Source: Oceanibium sediminis (lineage in GTDB: Bacteria > Pseudomonadota > Alphaproteobacteria > Rhodobacterales > Rhodobacteraceae). From it: a DNA stretch of 64,000 nt. This document shows, piece by piece, positions 62,664 through 64,000 of the stretch; the stretch's first letter is position 1; every line of letters starts with the position of its first letter. The notes below the pieces were generated by a model, which made no database searches, was not told the DNA's origin, and saw only the letters and a program-made list of their open reading frames with translations. Location: the NCBI RefSeq assembly GCF_003265325.1, contig NZ_QGNX01000005.1, positions 310,001 through 374,000 on the forward strand, in the 5' to 3' direction. Made by a program: the position numbers and the translations under genes.

Positions 62664-64000
62664 TCAGAGCCGCGCTTCGGCTTCTGCGACGACGGCCTCG
62701 GCGGTGATGCCGAAGTGCTCGTACAGCTCCTTGATCGGAGCGGAGGCGCCGAAGCTGTCCATGCCGACGAACCCGGCCTTCTTTTCAGAGCCGCGCTCAC
62801 CCAGAAGCCAGCGGTCCCAGCTCTGGCGGATGCCCGCTTCGATCGCGATGCGCACGGTGCCGCGCGGCAGAACGCGGGCGCGGTACTTCTCGTCCTGCTG
62901 GGCGAACAGCTCGTGGCAGGGGACGGAGACGACCCGCGTTCCGATGCCCTTGGCTTCCAGCATGTCGCGGGCGGCGAGGGCGATCTCCACCTCGGAGCCG
63001 CTGGCCATCAGTACGACCTTGCGCTTGGCGTCGCTCTCGGCCAGCACGTAGGCGCCCTGGGCGACCAGGTTCTTCATGGTGTGCTTGGTGCGCACCGTGG
63101 GCAGCCCCTGGCGGGACAGCGCCAGGATGCTGGGCGTGGAGTCCGATTCCAGTGCGATCTGCCAGGCTTCGGCGGTTTCGACCACGTCGGCGGGGCGGAA
63201 CACGTTCAGGTTCGGGATCGCACGCAGTGCCGAGAGATGCTCGACCGGCTGGTGCGTCGGGCCATCCTCGCCCAGGCCGATGCTGTCATGGGTCATGACA
63301 TAGGCCACGCGCTTGCCCATCAGGGCCGACAGGCGGATCGCACCGCGCGCGTAATCGGTGAAGACGAGGAAGGTGCCGCCGTAGGGAATCGCGCCGCCAT
63401 GCAGGGCGATGCCGTTCATCGCCGCCGCCATGCCATGCTCGCGGATACCGTAGTGGACATAGCGCCCACCGCGGTTGTCCGGATCGAACACGCCGAGGTC
63501 CGGCGTCAGCGTGTTGTTTGAGCCGGTCAGGTCGGCCGAGCCGCCGATGGTTTCGGGGACCGCCTTGTTCACGACTTCCAGCGCCATTTCCGACGCCTTT
63601 CGGGTCGCCACCTTCGGCGCGCTCTCGCTCATTTCCTTCTTGAAGGCGCGGATGTCGCGCGCCAGCTTCGCGGGCAGGGTGCCGGCGATCATGCGCTCGA
63701 ACTCCTCGCGACGGCGGGCGCCAAGGGCGTCCACGCGTGTCTGCCATTCCGCACGGGCGGCGGCGCCGCGCGCACCGATGGCGGCCCAAGCATCGCGGAT
63801 GTCCTGCGGGATTTCGAACGGGCCGTGATCCCAGCCGTAGGCGGCACGGGTCAGGGCAATCTCATCGGCGCCGAGCGGCGCACCATGGGCCTTGGCCGTG
63901 TCCTGGCGGTTCGGCGCGCCGTACCCGATGGAGGTCTTGCAGGCGATCATCGCCGGGCGCGGGCTGGCCTTGGCGGCGTTGATCGCGGCGTCGATCGCCT
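62664..64000 (-). CDS. tkt: Transketolase (3' part; the start lies outside the window)
   Basis: About 445 C-terminal residues are visible; the N-terminal thiamine-diphosphate domain is cut by the right edge. Recognised from [46 protein letters not shown] and [16 protein letters not shown]-like sequence (here [16 protein letters not shown]). It moves two-carbon units between sugar phosphates in the pentose phosphate pathway. First visible gene of the tkt-small protein-pgk-fba run. Confidence 0.95.
   Translation of the reverse strand, partial: AIDAAINAAKASPRPAMIACKTSIGYGAPNRQDTAKAHGAPLGADEIALTRAAYGWDHGPFEIPQDIRDAWAAIGARGAAARAEWQTRVDALGARRREEFERMIAGTLPAKLARDIRAFKKEMSESAPKVATRKASEMALEVVNKAVPETIGGSADLTGSNNTLTPDLGVFDPDNRGGRYVHYGIREHGMAAAMNGIALHGGAIPYGGTFLVFTDYARGAIRLSALMGKRVAYVMTHDSIGLGEDGPTHQPVEHLSALRAIPNLNVFRPADVVETAEAWQIALESDSTPSILALSRQGLPTVRTKHTMKNLVAQGAYVLAESDAKRKVVLMASGSEVEIALAARDMLEAKGIGTRVVSVPCHELFAQQDEKYRARVLPRGTVRIAIEAGIRQSWDRWLLGERGSEKKAGFVGMDSFGASAPIKELYEHFGITAEAVVAEAEARL

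Noticed and set aside
1-64000. CRISPR arrays, rRNA, tRNA and insertion sequences
   Set aside because: No regularly spaced repeats, no tRNA or rRNA signatures and no transposase genes were noticed in a by-eye scan; a tRNAscan or Rfam run would settle small RNA genes.

Overview
The window is GC-rich chromosomal DNA from an alphaproteobacterium, most likely a marine or freshwater member of the Rhodobacterales (Roseobacter/Rhodobacter group). This rests on recognised protein families, on gene orders typical of that group (serS-surE-pcm-LysM lipoprotein; yajC-secD-secF; rpsF-rpsR-rplI-dnaB-alr; fabD-fabG-acpP-fabF-mltG; pdhA-pdhB-pdhC with a lipoyl domain on E1-beta) and on a complete gene transfer agent cluster of the Rhodobacter capsulatus type. 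I saw no rRNA, tRNA, CRISPR array, insertion sequence or integrase. No stretch longer than about 300 bases lacks a gene.

Layout. 1-3567 (minus): cell-wall lipoprotein (cut by the window edge), pcm, surE, serS. 3840-7173 (plus): yajC, secD, secF and a small Mth938-like gene, the Sec accessory operon. 7272-13018: sodB with its terminator, rarD, a LOG-family gene on the other strand, a LysM protein and an Atm1-type ABC exporter. 13247-17829 (minus): RND efflux pump and membrane-fusion protein behind a promoter that overlaps a palindrome. 18106-21594 (plus): yfgM-like, bamB-like and der, the same order as in E. coli. 21710-30914 (minus): SDR, purF, cvpA, radA, two small membrane proteins, an Mla-type ATPase and permease, alr and dnaB. 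31127-32397 (minus): rplI, rpsR and rpsF, with a structured leader on the rpsF mRNA. 32656-37387 (plus): fatty-acid synthesis genes and mltG.

37428-52371 (plus) is the most notable region: a gene transfer agent (GTA) structural cluster. It starts with a near-consensus sigma70-type promoter and then an intrinsic terminator ahead of the first gene. It continues through terminase subunits, portal, head protein, protease, capsid, connectors, tail proteins, a short tape measure, distal tail, hub, NlpC/P60 peptidase and the large 'megatron' baseplate protein, and ends with a DUF2793 protein. All frames are open. There are no integration, replication or lysis genes, which fits a domesticated particle rather than a prophage. 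A second terminator-like hairpin lies just after the capsid gene. An extra small gene sits between the capsid and connector genes, where the R. capsulatus cluster as I remember it has none.

52471-64000: a short DksA/TraR protein, cysE, a secreted DUF2125-like protein, the pyruvate dehydrogenase genes, a hotdog thioesterase, an FtsB-like protein, class I fructose-bisphosphate aldolase, pgk, an unrecognised 47-residue membrane protein and the C-terminal part of transketolase.

Other points of interest are a dispersed intergenic motif seen three times, the probable S6:S18 regulatory leader, and the Mla/PqiA-like membrane cluster that lacks an MCE-domain partner. Promoters and hairpins were found by eye. 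Start codons were chosen by family alignment, ribosome-binding sites and overlap with the upstream stop.
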